Shown here: piece by piece, positions 6,986-7,863 of the stretch | Position numbering within the stretch: position 1 is the stretch's first letter | Layout of the letters: every line of letters begins with the position of its first letter | Assembly: GCA_016882165.1 (NCBI GenBank) | Contig: VHBV01000058.1 | Span: 1 to 7,863 of the forward strand | Direction: 5' to 3' | Origin: Candidatus Pelagibacterales bacterium | GTDB taxonomy: Bacteria > Pseudomonadota > Alphaproteobacteria > Rickettsiales > UBA1997 | Length of the DNA stretch: 7,863 nucleotides | Translations under genes and position numbers: made by a program | The notes under the pieces: model-generated | Database searches by the model: none | What the model was told of the DNA's origin: nothing | Seen by the model: the letters and a program-made list of their open reading frames with translations, nothing else

Positions 6986-7863
6986 CTAATGTCTGAAATC
7001 GTGATTTTTATTTAAATCCATATTTAAAACTAATCCAAATCCAATTAACATTGACGCAGTAATTGTTCCACCGTAAGAAATTAAAGGTAGCGGAGCTCCA
7101 ACAACAGGAATTAGACCAGTTACCATTCCCATATTGATGAACATATGAACGAAAAAAATATTCATAACTCCCATAGTTAGAAGTCTACCAAATTGATGTT
7201 TGGTATTCATGGCAATTGAAATTCCGATCCCTATAATAACCGAGTAAAGTGCAATAGTGAACATACTACCAAGAAATCCTAATTCTTCGCAAAGCATCGT
7301 AAAAATGAAGTCTGTTTGTTTTTCTGGTAAGAAATTAAGTTGTCCTTGAGTTCCATTCAGTAAACCTTTGCCAAAAAATCCGCCAGAGCCAATTGCAATT
7401 TTAGATTGAATAATGTTATAGCCACTGCCCAGAGGATCATTATTTGGATCAAGGAAAGTAAGTACTCTTTGTTTTTGATAATCATATAGAACAAAAATCC
7501 ATAAAAATGGAATTGCAACTAAACCAGCAAGTCCAACCAACATAAACTTCCAAGTTTTTACACCAGCTAAAAATAAAACAGAAACGCCAACTGCGCCAAG
7601 AATTGAAGCGGTTCCAAGATCTGGTTGATAAAATATGAAAAATACCGGAATTGCAATCAATAGAAGTGGCACAATAATAAATCTAATTTTACCTATATCT
7701 TCTGCTTCTATACTGTGAAAATATTTTGCCAAGGCAAAAACTGTGCATACTTTCATTATTTCAGAAGGCTGAATTGTCAGCGGTCCAAGTCTAAACCATC
7801 GGGTTGCACCCATTGCATTATGTCCCATAATATCAACAACTATAACCATTATAAGGGCTATTG
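6986..7863 (-). CDS. mrdB: Rod shape-determining peptidoglycan glycosyltransferase RodA (SEDS), 5' end cut by window
   Basis: RodA polymerises lipid II glycan strands during cell elongation, working with a class B PBP such as PBP2. The open frame runs past 7863, so the N-terminus (roughly 75-80 residues by comparison with the about 370-residue E. coli protein) is outside. The ATG at 7847-7849 is internal, because codons before it continue as hydrophobic residues. Visible from that Met: QPSE (27-30), QPDLGTASILG (75-85), FLDPNNDPLGSGYNIIQSKIAIGSGG split over 132-157, then FLPEKQTDFIF with catalytic Asp180, and PVVGAPLPLISYGG (248-261), all SEDS hallmarks, with several membrane helices between. 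The PEKQTDF and GSGYNIIQSKIAIGSGG wording fits RodA better than FtsW. The stop is TAG at 6986-6988. It converges on rmuC with 52 bp between, where I see no strong terminator. Confidence 0.96.
   Translation of the reverse strand, partial: IALIMVIVVDIMGHNAMGATRWFRLGPLTIQPSEIMKVCTVFALAKYFHSIEAEDIGKIRFIIVPLLLIAIPVFFIFYQPDLGTASILGAVGVSVLFLAGVKTWKFMLVGLAGLVAIPFLWIFVLYDYQKQRVLTFLDPNNDPLGSGYNIIQSKIAIGSGGFFGKGLLNGTQGQLNFLPEKQTDFIFTMLCEELGFLGSMFTIALYSVIIGIGISIAMNTKHQFGRLLTMGVMNIFFVHMFINMGMVTGLIPVVGAPLPLISYGGTITASMLIGFGLVLNMDLNKNHDFRH

Noticed and set aside
1..7863. CRISPR array, phage or insertion-sequence transposase genes
   Set aside because: No regularly spaced direct repeats and no integrase, transposase or phage structural motifs in any frame.

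Overview
The window (7,863 bp) is an AT-rich bacterial chromosome segment. The proteins have an alphaproteobacterial look: a Gram-negative type YidC with a large periplasmic domain, LonA, RmuC and the SEDS protein RodA. Low GC, A/T-ending codons, few recognisable Shine-Dalgarno sites and palindromic repeats touching genes recall Rickettsiales or a similar host-associated lineage. That placement is inference; no rRNA or species marker is present.

Layout. Positions 1-268 hold no protein gene. On the minus strand they carry a degenerate tRNA-Ser(UGA)-like 5' half (61-99), a short palindrome (6-30) and a compact run of hairpins with inverted ends (117-259) that looks like a REP/MITE-type element. 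Positions 269-5345 are four closely packed minus-strand genes, transcribed in the order lon, zeta-toxin-like P-loop kinase (COG4185 type), small unknown gene, yidC. Gaps are 3 bp, an 8-bp overlap and 6 bp, so this is probably one operon. Positions 5346-5475 are the divergent spacer between lon and rmuC. A long inverted repeat (5392-5484) fills most of it and supplies the likely rmuC start codon. Positions 5476-6933 encode RmuC on the plus strand. After a 52-bp convergent gap, the 3' part of rodA (mrdB) runs on the minus strand to the window edge.

How the genes fit together. Lon (cytosolic quality-control protease), YidC (inner-membrane insertase), RmuC (predicted nuclease-fold protein, membrane anchored here) and RodA (cell-wall glycosyltransferase) are housekeeping functions. 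The accessory cargo is the kinase plus small protein between lon and yidC. It resembles a toxin-antitoxin module of the zeta/PezT superfamily, placed directly behind the protease that degrades many antitoxins. The small protein's N-terminal part resembles small proteins I recall beside zeta-like kinases, but here it follows the kinase and has an unrecognised C-terminal extension. This module and the start-codon-donating palindrome are the most interesting parts of the window. I saw no evidence of a wholly new multi-gene system.
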